From: JAGXIT01 sp964393815
Lineage (GTDB): Bacteria; Patescibacteriota; Saccharimonadia; Saccharimonadales; UBA4665
Reading direction: 5' to 3'
Length of the DNA: 50,173 nucleotides
NCBI GenBank assembly: GCA_964393815.1
Contig: CAYMUP010000004.1
Location: 1-50,173, forward strand
The translations under genes were made by a program, and so were the position numbers. Position 1 is the stretch's first letter, and every line of letters begins with the position of its first letter. Shown here one piece after another: positions 49,311 through 50,173 of the stretch. The notes below the pieces were generated by a model. The model ran no database searches. It was not told where the DNA came from and saw only the letters and a program-made list of their open reading frames with translations.

Positions 49311-49442
49311 GAGCTCTCTTATGTCTATCAAACCGATCCTAAATTAAGAGTTCTGATTGTTTACCTCCGAAAACCGCAAACTATTAACACATGAAAATAG
49401 ATGCACTGAGCAGTGATTTTCTGGTACTGTAGTGTTAGATAT

Positions 49443-50081
49443 ATGCAACTTCTTTATTTCATACTCACTGGCTTGGGCGGGCTACTGATTTTACTAGTGG
49501 GGGAGTTTGGCTGGGACCGAGGTTGGTGGCGCGGCGAGTGGGCTCGCAAATTTGTTCATAGTGCGATTGGGGTGTTTGTCGCAACTTGGCCATTTTATCT
49601 TGACTACGATCTTATACGGCTCATCAGCATCCTGCTGGTTATTGGCTTTGTCGTTTCAATGCGCTTCAAGCTATTTCATTCTATTGGAGGTATTGCGCGC
49701 ATTAGTTACGGCGAAGTACTATTCGCGCTTATGATCGGTTTTTTAACGCTCATTGCTGGCACAAAGGGTATTTATGCAACTGCGATGCTCCATCTGGCGC
49801 TAGCCGATAGTGCTGCGGCGGTGTTTGGGGTTAGGTGGGGAAAGAGTACTGCCTACAAAGTCCTAGGCCATACAAAGAGTTTAGTAGGCAGCGCGACGTT
49901 TTTTGCCGTATCTTTCATGCTCTGCGCGGTTTTTGCCATCATTCACCCTGGTACGCTGCCTCTCCTTGGGCTCGTCGTAGTGAGCCTCGGCGCAACTTTC
50001 TTTGAAAATGTCGGCATTTACGGCCTAGACAACTTATATGTACCGCTCTATGTAGCCAGCGTGCTCAGTCTGCTAATATAG
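49443..50081 (+). CDS. CTP-dependent lipid (phytol/dolichol/diacylglycerol) kinase-like membrane protein
   Basis: About seven TM segments in 212 residues. WARKFVHSAIGVFVATWPF, LALADSAAAVFGVRWGK and GHTKSLVGSATFFAVSF match the conserved motif (DxxA..G...G....K.G..KS..G) of the phosphatidate cytidylyltransferase / SEC59-VTE5 group. These enzymes phosphorylate polyprenols, phytol or diacylglycerol using CTP. The ATG at 49443 is preferred over an upstream in-frame start (49413). Substrate unknown; isoprenoid or lipid salvage from a host cell would fit a CPR lifestyle but is inference. Confidence 0.8.
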   Translation: MQLLYFILTGLGGLLILLVGEFGWDRGWWRGEWARKFVHSAIGVFVATWPFYLDYDLIRLISILLVIGFVVSMRFKLFHSIGGIARISYGEVLFALMIGFLTLIAGTKGIYATAMLHLALADSAAAVFGVRWGKSTAYKVLGHTKSLVGSATFFAVSFMLCAVFAIIHPGTLPLLGLVVVSLGATFFENVGIYGLDNLYVPLYVASVLSLLI

Positions 50082-50094
50082 CCAAATCTAAAAT

Positions 50095-50136
50095 GAAGTG
50101 AAATTTACCTCTGTAAAAAAGCAATCCCAGGTGAAG
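50095..50136 (+). repeat. 42-bp dispersed element, copy H (intergenic, window end)
   Basis: Follows the lipid-kinase gene by 13 bases. Reads E-V-K-F-T-S-V-K-K-Q-S-Q-V-K with no stop. TTTACCT and AGGTGAA form its inverted arms (6 of 7 match). Confidence 0.85.
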
Positions 50137-50173
50137 CGCGTCTACATGATGCTTATGCTATAAAACATATTTG

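Noticed and set aside
1..50173. CRISPR array, prophage or integrated plasmid.
   Set aside because: No regularly spaced direct repeats, cas genes, phage structural genes or integrase were found. The 42-bp repeats are kilobases apart and gene-associated.
1..50173. Recoded UGA (as in Gracilibacteria/Absconditabacteria).
   Set aside because: Many genes here end cleanly at TGA (yebC, recX, Nudix gene), and conserved proteins have no internal in-frame TGA.

Overview
The window looks like chromosomal DNA of a Candidatus Saccharibacteria (TM7)-type member of the Patescibacteria/CPR. This is inferred from gene content and style, not from a database search. The signs are compact gene order with 1-4 nt overlaps, a shortened TsaB, a ComEC without its nuclease domain, a type IV pilus locus, sortase-anchored surface protein, many small membrane proteins, and UGA used as a normal stop (for example yebC, recX). 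Most of the 50 kb is core or semi-core genome; no prophage, plasmid or CRISPR is visible.

Layout. 0-14 kb: dnaK; a decaying stretch with an EEP-family hydrolase broken by an in-frame stop and a K+-channel-like gene with a doubtful start; a 985-residue membrane protein; an MFS exporter; dnaJ behind a perfect CIRCE operator; two ATP-grasp genes, one fused to a RimB-like protease; small stress and membrane proteins. 14-22 kb: tRNA-Lys with a structured leader, comEC, a Crp/Fnr regulator, a stand-alone receiver, yebC, ruvC-ruvA-X-ruvB. 22-33 kb: type IV pilus genes (pilM-N-O plus a small partner, three minor prepilins, major pilin, pilC, pilB). 33-37 kb: a RAYT transposase with flanking palindromes, recA, recX. 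37-43 kb: lamin-tail protein, tsaE-tsaB, PrsW-like protease, DUF11 surface protein and sortase. 44-50 kb: rny-galM-like-phosphatase-ymdB, two tRNA-Pro genes, a CTP-dependent lipid kinase candidate.

The most interesting signal is a dispersed 42-bp element present in eight copies (A-H, roughly one per 6 kb). Four copies lie inside genes, and all four are read in the same frame as a 14-codon peptide of the form E-V-K-x-T-(x5)-S-Q-V-K: in the RecA N-terminus, in the tail of the protein upstream of RuvC, in an aldose epimerase and in a membrane protein. Four more copies lie between genes, abutting stop codons or contributing to a terminator; three of those also stay open in the same frame. It resembles in principle the Rickettsia palindromic elements that invade coding sequence, but the sequence is not one I recognise.

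Two further themes recur. Many genes lack a Shine-Dalgarno sequence and instead have a -10 box (often extended TGn) ending 6-8 nt before the start codon, which implies leaderless mRNAs; strongly expressed genes (major pilin, rny) instead have a leader and an SD. Several surface or accessory genes are broken: the sortase substrate is frameshifted by a perfect 11-bp tandem duplication, which could be a phase-variable switch. Functionally, the pilus, ComEC, RecA/RecX and RuvABC genes together fit natural DNA uptake and recombination.
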